The notes under the pieces were generated by a model. The model was not told the DNA's origin, did no database searches, and saw nothing but the letters and a program-made list of their open reading frames with translations. Source: Chloroflexota bacterium (GTDB lineage: Bacteria > Chloroflexota > Anaerolineae > Anaerolineales > Villigracilaceae). From it: a DNA stretch of 7,879 nt. Position 1 is the stretch's first letter. Each line of letters opens with the position of its first letter. The stretch lies in contig VGOX01000088.1 of the NCBI GenBank assembly GCA_016875755.1, forward strand, positions 1 through 7,879. Reading direction: 5' to 3'. The position numbers were made by a program, and so were the translations under genes. Below are positions 1-6,719 of this stretch, piece after piece.

Positions 1-2205
1 TTTCGGGCAGGGTTTGGCAAGCGGGCGCTTCCATGAAGTGAAATCACAGTTCGGGTAATTCGCACAGCCAAAGAAGGTGCGCCCCTTGCGGGTCTTGCGT
101 TCCACCAGATCACCGCCGTCTGTTGGGCAGGCAATCCCGATCTTTTCCAGCCACGGTTCGGTGTAACGACAATTCGGGAAGTTGGCACAGGAGATGAATT
201 TGCCAAAACGCCCATAACGGATGACCAGTTCGCCGCCATCTTTCGGGCACTGGCGGCCGATCGGCTCAGGCTCGGACTTTGAAACTGGCATTTCAGCCTG
301 GGCTTTTTTCACATCCTCGGCAAAAGGCTCGTAAAACTCGCGAATGGCATCCGTCCATGTCATTTGACCATCGGCGATCTTGTCGAGGTCTTCTTCCATG
401 TGGGCGGTGAAGCTCAAGTCCACTACTTCGGGGAAGTATTGCACCATCAAGTCATTCACCTGAAAGCCAGTATCCGTTGGGATCAGGCGTTTCTCTTCGC
501 GCATCACATAACCGCGCTGTTGAATGGTGGAGATGGTCGGCGCATAGGTGGAAGGACGGCCAATGCCGTTCTCTTCCAGCGACTGCACCAGTGAGGCTTC
601 AGAGAAGCGCGGCGGCGGTTGGGTAAAATGCTGCTCAGGGATCAAACGTACCAATTCCTGTTTTTGACCTTCCACCACACCAGCTGGGATCTTCACATCC
701 TCTTCTTCTTCGGTTTTTACGTCTTCATTCTTGGCTTCTTCGTACACAACAAGAAAGCCAGGGAACTTGATCGCAGACCCCGAAGCACGCATCAAGTAGG
801 TATGCTCATTTGTCTTGCCAGTTACTTCCACTTGCAAAGTATCATGCACTGCCGCTTCCATTTGAGAGGCGACGAAACGCTGCCAGATCAGACGGTACAG
901 TTTGAACATGGCGGGGTCGAGATATTCCTTCATTTTTTCAGGGTCGCGCATCGACGAGGTCGGGCGGATGGCTTCATGCGCTTCCTGGGCCCCCGCAGAC
1001 TTGGTCTTATAGACGGGAGGTTCGGCAGGTAAAAAGTCCGCGCCGTATTTGCCCTTCACGTATTCACGCGCTTCCGTTTGCGCGAGGACAGAGACATTCG
1101 TGGAGTCGGTACGCATGTAGGTGATCAAACCCGTCGTGCCGCCTTCACCGATATCCTGGCCTTCATATAGTCCCTGTGCGAGTGCCATGGTGCGCCTGGC
1201 GGTGAAACCAAGCTTGCGCGAAGCCTCCTGCTGAAGCGTGGAGGTTGTGAACGGAGCGGATGGTTTTCGGCGCCTCTCTCCGCGTTTGACCTTTGAGATG
1301 GAAAACGAAGCAGTTTCCATGTCGTAGAGAAGCGGTTTCACCGTCTCTTCATTGGGGAGTTCGGGTTCCTTATCATCCACACGGACGAGTTTGGCAATGA
1401 AATTGGATTTCAATTTTTCGGGTTTGAACTCGGCATGGATCGACCAATATTCAACGGGGTTGAAATCATCGATCTCGCGTTCACGGTCAACGATAAGCCT
1501 GAGCGCCACCGACTGAACACGTCCTGCTGAAAGACGGCCGCGCACCTTCTCCCACAAAATGGGGCTGATGCTGTACCCGACCAGACGATCCAACACACGG
1601 CGCGCCTGCTGGGCATTGACCAAGGCCATATTGATGTTGCGCGGATGGGAAAATGCTTCCGCAACTGCGGGTGCGGTGATCTCATGGAAGACCACCCGTT
1701 TGGTGCGTTCAGGGGCGATCTCTGCCGCTTCCATCAAATGCCAGGAAATCGATTCGCCTTCGCGGTCAGGATCGGTTGCGAGGAAGATCTCTTCAGCCTT
1801 CTTTGCAAGTTTCTTGATCTCCTTGACCACTTCCTTTTTTTCATTTGGCACGCGGTACTTCGGCTCGAAGTTGTTATTAACATTGACAGACAGTTGCGAT
1901 TTCAATAGATCGCGCACATGTCCCACCGATGCGCGGACGGTGTATCCCTTGCCTAAAAAGCGTCCAACCGTTTTTGCCTTGGCAGGCGATTCGACAATGA
2001 CCAGCTTGCCCTCGCGCACTTCCACCTTCTCAGGTTTCGGCGGCGGAATTAAACCTTCATGCGCTTCTGTTTTGCCCATTCGGAAAAGTTTTGTGCCGCA
2101 AACGAAACAAGTCCCCGTTGTGACCGCAGAGCTTCTTGCGTTAAACCCTGCAACGGGATCTTTCATTTCTCGTTTGGCTTTGCACTTCATGCAATATGCT
2201 TCCAT
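1..2205 (-). CDS. topA: DNA topoisomerase I (type IA), C-terminus cut by window edge
   Basis: The enzyme relaxes negatively supercoiled DNA by passing a strand through a transient single-strand break. The visible 735 codons are open throughout. Residues 1-45 form a small Cys-pair domain (C5, C8, C33, C36) resembling DUF5679, an addition absent from textbook TopA. The TOPRIM domain follows, with E72 in IVESPAKAKT and the acidic DPDREGE at 145-151. The active-site tyrosine is Y363 in GLITYMRTDSTN, with R365 beside it. At the C-terminus two topoisomerase zinc-ribbon units begin near 653 and 693, each CP-x-D-G-G followed by C-x5-C, so the usual second Cys is Asp. A third unit starts (CPK) at the window edge. 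The ATG at 2205 is preceded by GGAGG 4 nt upstream; a second in-frame ATG at 2190 lacks such a site. The gene lies downstream of dprA and manC but has its own leader. Identification is firm; the missing tail is probably only the rest of the zinc ribbons. Confidence 0.97.
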   Translation of the reverse strand, partial: MEAYCMKCKAKREMKDPVAGFNARSSAVTTGTCFVCGTKLFRMGKTEAHEGLIPPPKPEKVEVREGKLVIVESPAKAKTVGRFLGKGYTVRASVGHVRDLLKSQLSVNVNNNFEPKYRVPNEKKEVVKEIKKLAKKAEEIFLATDPDREGESISWHLMEAAEIAPERTKRVVFHEITAPAVAEAFSHPRNINMALVNAQQARRVLDRLVGYSISPILWEKVRGRLSAGRVQSVALRLIVDREREIDDFNPVEYWSIHAEFKPEKLKSNFIAKLVRVDDKEPELPNEETVKPLLYDMETASFSISKVKRGERRRKPSAPFTTSTLQQEASRKLGFTARRTMALAQGLYEGQDIGEGGTTGLITYMRTDSTNVSVLAQTEAREYVKGKYGADFLPAEPPVYKTKSAGAQEAHEAIRPTSSMRDPEKMKEYLDPAMFKLYRLIWQRFVASQMEAAVHDTLQVEVTGKTNEHTYLMRASGSAIKFPGFLVVYEEAKNEDVKTEEEEDVKIPAGVVEGQKQELVRLIPEQHFTQPPPRFSEASLVQSLEENGIGRPSTYAPTISTIQQRGYVMREEKRLIPTDTGFQVNDLMVQYFPEVVDLSFTAHMEEDLDKIADGQMTWTDAIREFYEPFAEDVKKAQAEMPVSKSEPEPIGRQCPKDGGELVIRYGRFGKFISCANFPNCRYTEPWLEKIGIACPTDGGDLVERKTRKGRTFFGCANYPNCDFTSWKRPLAKPCPK

Positions 2206-2209
2206 CCAA

Positions 2210-2214
2210 CCTCC
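2210..2214 (-). promoter_or_regulatory. Ribosome binding site of topA
   Basis: GGAGG on the minus strand lies 4 nt before the ATG at 2205. It decides the start in favour of the version that keeps the whole N-terminal Cys-pair domain, over the in-frame ATG at 2190. Confidence 0.7.
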
Positions 2215-2306
2215 AACGCGGAAAACCGCGCTCATTTCTCTACAGGATTATCTTTTGGCTACTGTACTTTGGGATCAGGCTGTCTCGCCTGTAAAATCGA
2301 AAGCGC

Positions 2307-2335
2307 ATTTTACGCAATTTTCCCAAATCGCGCAA
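2307..2335 (-). promoter_or_regulatory. Candidate sigma-70-type promoter for topA
   Basis: On the minus strand TTGCGC (2335-2330) is separated by exactly 17 nt from TAAAAT (2312-2307). This gives a leader of roughly 95 nt before the topA start. The -10 matches five of six consensus bases; the -35 is weaker. The position between the manC stop and the topA start suits an independent topA promoter. Inferred from sequence only. Confidence 0.45.
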
Positions 2336-2343
2336 ATCGGTTT

Positions 2344-3438
2344 CTATAGGAATTTTTCCTGATGATGTTTTTTCAGGTGACCGACAATGTCCCGCACTTT
2401 TTGTGCCTGGTCGGTTTTACAGACCATCAGCACATCACCAGCGTCCACGATCACCATGTCATCCACGCCAATGGTGACGATCAAACGCTCTCCGTTACCA
2501 CCGTATACTAATGTATTATGCGTCTCATGTGCCAAATGCAGATTGCCATTCGTGGCAATATTACCATTCATATCAGGCATGAGCACTTCAAACAGGGAAG
2601 ACCACATGCCAACATCACTCCAGCCGAGCCCGCCTGCAGGTAATACAGCCACCCGTTCCGCATTTTCCATTACGCCGTAATCCACGGTTTCGTTTTTCAA
2701 ATCGAACCACAATCGCTGCACCACCTGATCCTGTTCAGACGTCCCCCATGCAGCGGATATTTTTTTCAGGACGCCGCTCAAATCTGGCATCTGACGTTCG
2801 ATCTCGCCAAGGATCGCATCCACCCGCCAGATGAACATGCCGCTATTCCAGGAGTGATCGCCCGTCCGCAGCAATTGCTGGGCAGTCTGATCATCGGGCT
2901 TTTCCTTGAAGCGCTGCACACGGTAAACGGGATAGTTGTAATTTCCATTCAACGGCTCTCCTTGTTGAATGTAACCATACGCGGTGGAGGGAGCTGTCGG
3001 TGTGATACCAAGGGTGACCAAAAAATTATCATTTGCAACGCCAAAGGCGGCTTTAAGTAAATAATGGAAAAGGTCGCGATTGCGAATGAAATGGTCCGAA
3101 GGCAGGATCGCCATCGAGGCATTCGGGTCGCGCTTCTGCAAGACAGCTGCCGCCAACCCCACCACTGATGCCGTGCCGCGCGGCGCAGGTTCGATCAGAT
3201 AATTCTCTGCAGGAATCTCAGGCGCCTGCTCCCGCATTTCACGCGCCTGTTCCTCCACTGTAACCACAAGAATCCGCTCGGGCGGGAAAAGATTCTCAAG
3301 CCGCGCCACAGTGCTTTGAAACAAAGTTTCCTTCCCAAGCAAGGGAAGCAACTGCTTCGGGCGTTCTTTTCTCGAAACAGGCCACAGGCGCGTACCGCCG
3401 CCGCCAGCCATGATGACTGCATATTGATGTTCTGACAT
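2344..3438 (-). CDS. manC: Mannose-1-phosphate guanylyltransferase
   Basis: The enzyme makes GDP-mannose from GTP and mannose-1-phosphate, the activated sugar for mannosylated glycans, GDP-fucose and exopolysaccharide. It is cytosolic. The 364-residue product shows the family signature AGGGGTRLWPVSR at 11-23, PSDH at 113-116, FKEKP at 177-181, WNSGMF at 197-202, VDYGVME at 252-258 and GWSDVG at 272-277. The C-terminal segment around 324-339 (GVDDMVIVDAGDVLMV) is typical of these enzymes. There is no C-terminal phosphomannose isomerase cupin, so this is the short, single-function form. I chose the ATG at 3438 over the TTG at 3444 because AAGGTGA lies 7 nt before the ATG but almost touches the TTG. 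The gene begins 2 nt after the dprA stop, so the two are probably co-transcribed. Its place between dprA and topA is unusual and suggests an insertion into that pair in this lineage. Confidence 0.93.
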   Translation of the reverse strand: MSEHQYAVIMAGGGGTRLWPVSRKERPKQLLPLLGKETLFQSTVARLENLFPPERILVVTVEEQAREMREQAPEIPAENYLIEPAPRGTASVVGLAAAVLQKRDPNASMAILPSDHFIRNRDLFHYLLKAAFGVANDNFLVTLGITPTAPSTAYGYIQQGEPLNGNYNYPVYRVQRFKEKPDDQTAQQLLRTGDHSWNSGMFIWRVDAILGEIERQMPDLSGVLKKISAAWGTSEQDQVVQRLWFDLKNETVDYGVMENAERVAVLPAGGLGWSDVGMWSSLFEVLMPDMNGNIATNGNLHLAHETHNTLVYGGNGERLIVTIGVDDMVIVDAGDVLMVCKTDQAQKVRDIVGHLKKHHQEKFL

Positions 3439-3440
3439 TT

Positions 3441-4532
3441 TCAATTCACCTTGTATTCTGCTTGATCTTCGCGCAGGGAAACATAGTTCATACTGCCAAC
3501 CTGACGCACCATTCCTTTTAATTCCATGAGTGCAAGGGTAGCAGAAACTTTTTCAATTGGCAAGTTGGCCTGATTGCGAATTTCATCCACGTGCAAAGGT
3601 TCGCGACTCAATACGCTCAACACCAAGGCTTCCGTTTCGTCGGCAGGCAATACTTTTCGCGCAGATTTATGTTCGCCGATGCGGGTAATATCCAACGCCT
3701 GCATCAGGTCGTCGGGAGTCAACAACAGCAACGCGCCTTTTTGGATCAGTCGATTCGTACCTTTGCTCTGCGGAGCAAAAATACTGCCAGGCACAGCGAA
3801 TACCTCGCGTCCCTGTTCGGCTGCAAATTCGGCAGTGATCAACGCACCGCTTGTTTCAGCGGCTTTGATCACCACTACCGCCAGCGATAAGCCAGAAATG
3901 ATCCTATTGCGCGGCGGAAAGTTGGAAGCATCAGGCGGGGTGCCAACGGCGTAATCACTGATGATCGCGCCGCGCTCCATCATTTGCTCGGCAAGCGCAC
4001 GATGCTCAGGCGGATAGATCTTATCTACTCCAGAGCCGAGAATGCCGATCGTCCGCCCGCCAGCTTTCAGCGCGGTTTGATGCGCAATCGCATCCACGCC
4101 ACGGGCAAGCCCGCTCACAACCGTGATCCCATTTGCCGCGAGAAACGAAGCGATCTCCTCCGTCAACTGCCTGCCGTAGGGCGTCACTTTGCGCGTGCCG
4201 ACAATTGCAACGGCAAACAGATCGTCCTGCAAATATTCGCCGCGCACATACAGGACAGGCGGCGGCTGCTCGATCTCACGCAAACGGGACGGATATTCTT
4301 CGTCAGCCCAGGTGAGGATTTTAATGCCCTGCGCCTCGATCTTCGCCCAAACCTGATTCAGGTCTACCGACTCTCTCGCCGCCAGAACACGTTCGACCAC
4401 CTTCGCGCCCAAGCCTGCTTCGCCTAATTGAAAAGCATCAGCCCGCCACGCAGATTCAAGGTCGCCGAAATAAGCGACCAGACCCTGCATGCGGACTGCG
4501 CCAATGCCTTTAATGAGGGTAAGACCAGTCAA
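3441..4532 (-). CDS. dprA: DNA processing protein DprA, 5' end lost to an insertion sequence
   Basis: DprA (Smf) binds incoming single-stranded DNA and loads RecA during natural transformation. The reading frame gives 363 residues from a TTG at 4532. The N-terminal helix-hairpin-helix segment starts at LTLIKGIGAVR (4-14). The Rossmann-like core has SGLARGVD (140-147), GSGVDKIYPPEH (166-177), NFPPRNRIISGLS (204-216), SGALITAEFA (228-237) and GREVFAVPGS (241-250). A C-terminal winged-helix domain spans about 298-353. Everything from about residue 4 is normal dprA, but the TTG and the following Thr-Gly are encoded by the terminal repeat of the adjacent element. I see no ribosome binding site before the TTG, and the only ATG near the start, at codon 15, would cut off the hairpin motif. 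Family members normally carry roughly 6-10 further residues here. The gene is therefore either weakly translated or inactive; the rest of the frame is intact, so the damage looks recent. manC follows 2 nt downstream. Confidence 0.9.
   Translation of the reverse strand: MTGLTLIKGIGAVRMQGLVAYFGDLESAWRADAFQLGEAGLGAKVVERVLAARESVDLNQVWAKIEAQGIKILTWADEEYPSRLREIEQPPPVLYVRGEYLQDDLFAVAIVGTRKVTPYGRQLTEEIASFLAANGITVVSGLARGVDAIAHQTALKAGGRTIGILGSGVDKIYPPEHRALAEQMMERGAIISDYAVGTPPDASNFPPRNRIISGLSLAVVVIKAAETSGALITAEFAAEQGREVFAVPGSIFAPQSKGTNRLIQKGALLLLTPDDLMQALDITRIGEHKSARKVLPADETEALVLSVLSREPLHVDEIRNQANLPIEKVSATLALMELKGMVRQVGSMNYVSLREDQAEYKVN
3446..3452 (-). promoter_or_regulatory. Ribosome binding site of manC, inside the dprA end
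   Basis: AAGGTGA on the minus strand lies within the last codons of dprA, 7 nt before the manC ATG at 3438. It fixes the manC start and points to translation of manC from a dprA-manC message. Confidence 0.6.
4520..4522. repeat. Left copy of putative TAA target duplication
   Basis: TAA directly outside the left terminal repeat, matched by TAA at 6255-6257 outside the right one. Three bases are little evidence alone, but the position on both sides agrees with the terminal repeat limits. Confidence 0.45.
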
Positions 4533-4619
4533 AGCACTGGTTCCGAATTTTCGGAACGAGAGCGGAACCAGTCAAAAGTACTTTGTCTGAAAACGGAACC
4601 AGTCAAACACTGGTTCCGT
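4523..4619. repeat. Left end: cluster of GGAACCAGTC repeats and palindromes
   Basis: Four structures are stacked here. ACCAGT/ACTGGT (4524-4529, 4536-4541) forms a 6-bp stem. GTTCCGAA/TTCGGAAC (4540-4547, 4550-4557) forms an 8-bp stem with a 2-nt loop. CGGAACCAGTCAAA occurs twice as a direct repeat (4563-4576 and 4594-4607, 31 bp apart). ACGGAACCAGT/ACTGGTTCCGT (4593-4603, 4609-4619) is a perfect 11-bp stem with loop CAAAC. They are most likely transposase binding sites. Confidence 0.85.
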
Positions 4620-4622
4620 TGC

Positions 4623-4651
4623 TTATCATGTCGTCTCCATCGCGCTAGAAT
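4623..4651 (+). promoter_or_regulatory. Candidate promoter of the transposase gene
   Basis: TTATCA (4623-4628) and TAGAAT (4646-4651) are 17 nt apart, about 40 nt before the start at 4692. The -10 is good, the -35 partial. The -35 begins 4 nt after the large left-end palindrome (4593-4619), so a transposase bound to that palindrome could repress its own gene; this last point is inference. Confidence 0.35.
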
Positions 4652-4676
4652 GAATATGCCGTATTCAATTCTATTC

Positions 4677-4684
4677 AAAAGGAG
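4677..4684 (+). promoter_or_regulatory. Ribosome binding site of the transposase
   Basis: AAAAGGAG lies 7 nt before the ATG at 4692 and decides the start against the longer upstream open frame. Confidence 0.7.
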
Positions 4685-4691
4685 AAAAAAC

Positions 4692-6170
4692 ATGATAAGC
4701 AACTCTATTGTAACGCCCGTGAAGGCGCTTTGGAACCGTTTTCAGGTCTCCAACAACCCCAAAAATGGCAATTTGCACACTTTTTGGCTTCATCAAGACT
4801 ATTTGCCAGATTTCGTCCGATCTTCCCAACCAGCCATGCGCTTCCTTGATTTGCTCGGACCTTTGTCCTGGTCGCAACTGCCTGAACGCAACTTGATCCG
4901 CAATTGGGGACAGCCCACCATTCCAAATATCGCATTCCTTGCTGCCTGTTTGATCAAACTGGAGGATGGTCGTGATTCAATGGACGACCTTCTCTTGTAC
5001 TTGGAGGAACACCCAGCCTTGATCTGGTTGCTGGGATTTCCGCTTGTGCCTTCCAATCAATATCCGTTTGGGTTCGATCCTCGGGCAAGTCTGCTCACCG
5101 AACGGCACATGGCAAGACTGCTGAGGCAAACCCAAAATACCATTTTCCAATCACTGTTCGTCAGTAGTGTGCAGTTACTCTTTCAAGAATTTGCACGGCA
5201 ACGTATTCCCATGAATGACTGCATCTCAGTCGACACAAAACATATTCTTGCCTGGGTGAAGGAAAACAACCCCAAAGCTTATGTTGATAATCGCTTCAAC
5301 AAAGCCCAACAGCCAAAAGGTGATCCAGACTGCAAATTGGGTTGTAAGCGCAAACATAATAAGCGGCTCCAACAAAGTGACGAGCCGATCACTCCGTTAA
5401 CCAATCCTTTGCCCGCCAACACGCTTCAGTTTGGCGAATTCTATTGGGGTTATGGTTCTGGCATTGTAGTTGTTAAAGTTCCAGATCAGGGTGAGTTCGT
5501 TTTGGCTGAGTTGACGCAGTCTTTCAATCACTCCGATCTCTCATACTTCTTCCCGCTCATGGAAAAAACCGAGCAGATTTTGGGATTTAAGCCGCGTTTT
5601 GGTACGTTTGATGCCGCTTTTGATGCTTGGTATGTCTACGAATACTTCCATAGAGACGATGACCCGCAAGCATTTGCCGCCATCCCGATTTCTGAAAAGG
5701 GGCGATATAAAACCAAGGGACGCAACTTCGATGCCGAAGGTTTACCGTTGTGCGCCGCTGGACTTTCCATGCCGCTTTTGTTTTCGTTTACAGATAGGAC
5801 ATCTTGTTTGATTGAACACGAACGCGGCAAATATGGTTGCCCCTTATTCTTTCCTACGCCTGCCCGCAAGCCCTGTCCGATCAGTCACAAGAATTGCTCA
5901 AAAAAGAAAAAGGGCTGTACTGCAATGATGCCGATAAGCATTGGCGCAAGGTTGCGATATACGTTGGATCGCGATAGTCAAATTTACAAAAGCATGTACC
6001 GCCAACGCACGGCTGTGGAGCGCATTAATAGTCAGGCGTTTCACCTTGGGATTGAGCGACCTCATCTTCGCAACGGCAGCGCCATTGCCAATTTGAACAC
6101 GCTTATTTATACGTTGATCAATTTGCGGCTATTTCATCGCCTACACCAATTGAACAATCCCGCCAGTTAA
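4692..6170 (+). CDS. DDE transposase (IS4/IS1182-like fold) of the insertion sequence
   Basis: This is the 492-residue enzyme expected to cut and join the element's ends. The RNase H-like catalytic residues appear to be D181 (in ISVDTKHILAW), D307 (in GTFDAAFDAWYVYEY) and E443. E443 lies in the IS4-type signature Y-x2-R-x3-E (Y436, R439, E443, within YRQRTAVERINSQAF). Two Cys groups stand out: C214 and C218 just after the first Asp, and C372, C383, C395, C402 and C409 in the insertion between the second Asp and the Glu, which may bind a metal. An upstream open frame reaches back to 4428 but runs antisense through dprA. I chose the ATG at 4692 because AAAAGGAG lies 7 nt before it. The frame is intact, so the element may still be active. 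The superfamily call is firm; the exact IS family is not. Confidence 0.9.
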   Translation: MISNSIVTPVKALWNRFQVSNNPKNGNLHTFWLHQDYLPDFVRSSQPAMRFLDLLGPLSWSQLPERNLIRNWGQPTIPNIAFLAACLIKLEDGRDSMDDLLLYLEEHPALIWLLGFPLVPSNQYPFGFDPRASLLTERHMARLLRQTQNTIFQSLFVSSVQLLFQEFARQRIPMNDCISVDTKHILAWVKENNPKAYVDNRFNKAQQPKGDPDCKLGCKRKHNKRLQQSDEPITPLTNPLPANTLQFGEFYWGYGSGIVVVKVPDQGEFVLAELTQSFNHSDLSYFFPLMEKTEQILGFKPRFGTFDAAFDAWYVYEYFHRDDDPQAFAAIPISEKGRYKTKGRNFDAEGLPLCAAGLSMPLLFSFTDRTSCLIEHERGKYGCPLFFPTPARKPCPISHKNCSKKKKGCTAMMPISIGARLRYTLDRDSQIYKSMYRQRTAVERINSQAFHLGIERPHLRNGSAIANLNTLIYTLINLRLFHRLHQLNNPAS

Positions 6171-6179
6171 TCTCTATAA

Positions 6180-6254
6180 CGGAACCAGTCAATTGACTGG
6201 TTCCGCCTTTTCGGAACGAGTCCGACTCCACTGCGGAACCACTCCTGACTGGTC
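6180..6254. repeat. Right end: matching palindromes and terminal repeat
   Basis: A perfect 26-bp palindrome at 6180-6205 has arms CGGAACCAGTCAA and TTGACTGGTTCCG with no loop. GTTCCG/CGGAAC (6200-6205, 6212-6217) overlaps it. A degenerate copy, CGGAACCACTC, lies at 6233-6243, and the terminal TGACTGGTC at 6246-6254. Bases 6184-6220 repeat the left-end bases 4524-4560 in the same orientation with 32 of 37 matching, so the ends share a direct repeat as well as inverted termini. Confidence 0.85.
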
Positions 6255-6676
6255 TAACCCTCCATCAAAGCGTGCAACTCAAACGAATCGGGCGCATTCT
6301 CAGGATTTTTCAAATCCAAACTTGTGATGTGAAATTGAAAGTTCTCCCTTGAATTCGTCAACAGGGAAATTTCCTTGGTAACCATCCCCGGTGATTTGCG
6401 ATAGAAACCATCGCGCCCCTCCACATATAATTCACCGGGCTGGGTCGTCCACACATCGCCATACTCCGCAACCCAATCACGCACGATCATCATTTCAGTC
6501 AGCAAAGCGCTGGCTTGCACCTCCACCTGCTCCATTGCCTGTTTTTCCTGCAATTGATACAGCCAGACGAACAACGCCACACTCACCAAAATAATGCTCG
6601 CGCCAATACTCAGGGTCAGGCGCGCGCCAAGGTTGAAGCGAATCACTTTCGGGGGAAGATTCTCAAACAAGGTCAT
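6254..6676 (-). pseudogene. Tll0287-like (DUF3365) membrane sensor fragment, 3' end lost
   Basis: This 140-residue product begins at an ATG preceded by AAGGA. It has a short basic N-terminus, one membrane helix at about 18-41, and then an extracytoplasmic segment of the Tll0287-like type. That segment matches the family at ALLTEMMIVRDWVAEYG (57-73), FYRKSPGMVTKEIS (91-104) and FHITSLDLKNPENAPDSFE (115-133). In complete proteins this domain continues past the NPENAP motif, usually to a heme-binding or degenerate C-terminal strand, and often on to HAMP and histidine kinase domains; none of that is present. The stop TAG arises at the junction with the insertion sequence. It was therefore probably the sensor half of a histidine kinase or similar receptor, now broken. 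The remainder is not on the far side of the element, where dprA begins instead. It is unlikely to work, although the membrane domain could still be made. Confidence 0.75.
6255..6257. repeat. Right copy of putative TAA target duplication
   Basis: TAA directly outside the right terminal repeat. The stop codon of the neighbouring minus-strand sensor fragment (TAG, 6256-6254) is formed across this junction. Confidence 0.45.
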
Positions 6677-6713
6677 TTTTCCTTATTATTCGCACAGTGG
6701 ATATTAAAAATAA

Positions 6714-6719
6714 ATTGTA
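6714..6719 (-). promoter_or_regulatory. Candidate -10 element for the sensor fragment
   Basis: TACAAT on the minus strand, 38 nt before the ATG at 6676. The -35 region (about TTTTCT, 17 nt upstream) is poor, so this is a weak call. Confidence 0.3.

Larger units (their letters stand above)
2206..2343. other. manC-topA intergenic leader with two small hairpins
   Basis: This 138-bp gap holds the topA promoter candidate and two small inverted repeats. One is CAGGC/GCCTG (2276-2280 and 2287-2291, 6-nt loop). The other is GTAAAAT/ATTTTAC (2291-2297 and 2307-2313, 9-nt loop), which overlaps the -10. Neither is followed by a T-run on the minus strand, so neither looks like an intrinsic terminator for manC. 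The second could be a regulatory site over the promoter or simply chance in AT-rich sequence. Confidence 0.4.
4523..6254 (+). mobile_element. Insertion sequence of about 1.73 kb with one DDE transposase
   Basis: The element holds one transposase gene flanked by non-coding ends of about 170 bp (left) and 84 bp (right). The outermost bases are inverted: GACCAGTCA at the left, its complement TGACTGGTC at the right, with TGGTTCCG following a few bases further in on each side. A TAA lies directly outside both ends (4520-4522 and 6255-6257), fitting a 3-bp target duplication. Both ends are filled with copies of GGAACCAGTC arranged as palindromes. The dprA frame breaks at the left boundary and the sensor gene frame at the right one, which supports these limits independently. 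The exact ends are inferred, since GAGGG/CCCTC outside the TAA also match in inverted orientation. I cannot assign an IS family with certainty. Confidence 0.8.

Noticed and set aside
364..1032. Plus-strand open frames of 76 and 137 codons
   Set aside because: Both are antisense shadows of the topA coding sequence, with no ribosome binding site or family resemblance.
2276..2313. Intrinsic terminator after manC
   Set aside because: The two hairpins are weak and no T-run follows on the minus strand; one overlaps the topA promoter candidate.
1559..2362. Plus-strand open frame of 267 codons
   Set aside because: It is antisense to topA, has low-complexity composition and no recognisable motif; the minus strand holds an unmistakable TopA over the same bases.
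4523..4619. CRISPR-like array in the repeated GGAACCAGTC region
   Set aside because: The repeats are too short, are in both orientations and are mirrored at the other end of the transposase gene, so they belong to the insertion sequence ends.
4428..4691. An 88-codon N-terminal extension of the transposase frame
   Set aside because: It runs antisense through dprA and through the element's terminal repeats, and a good ribosome binding site fixes the start at 4692.
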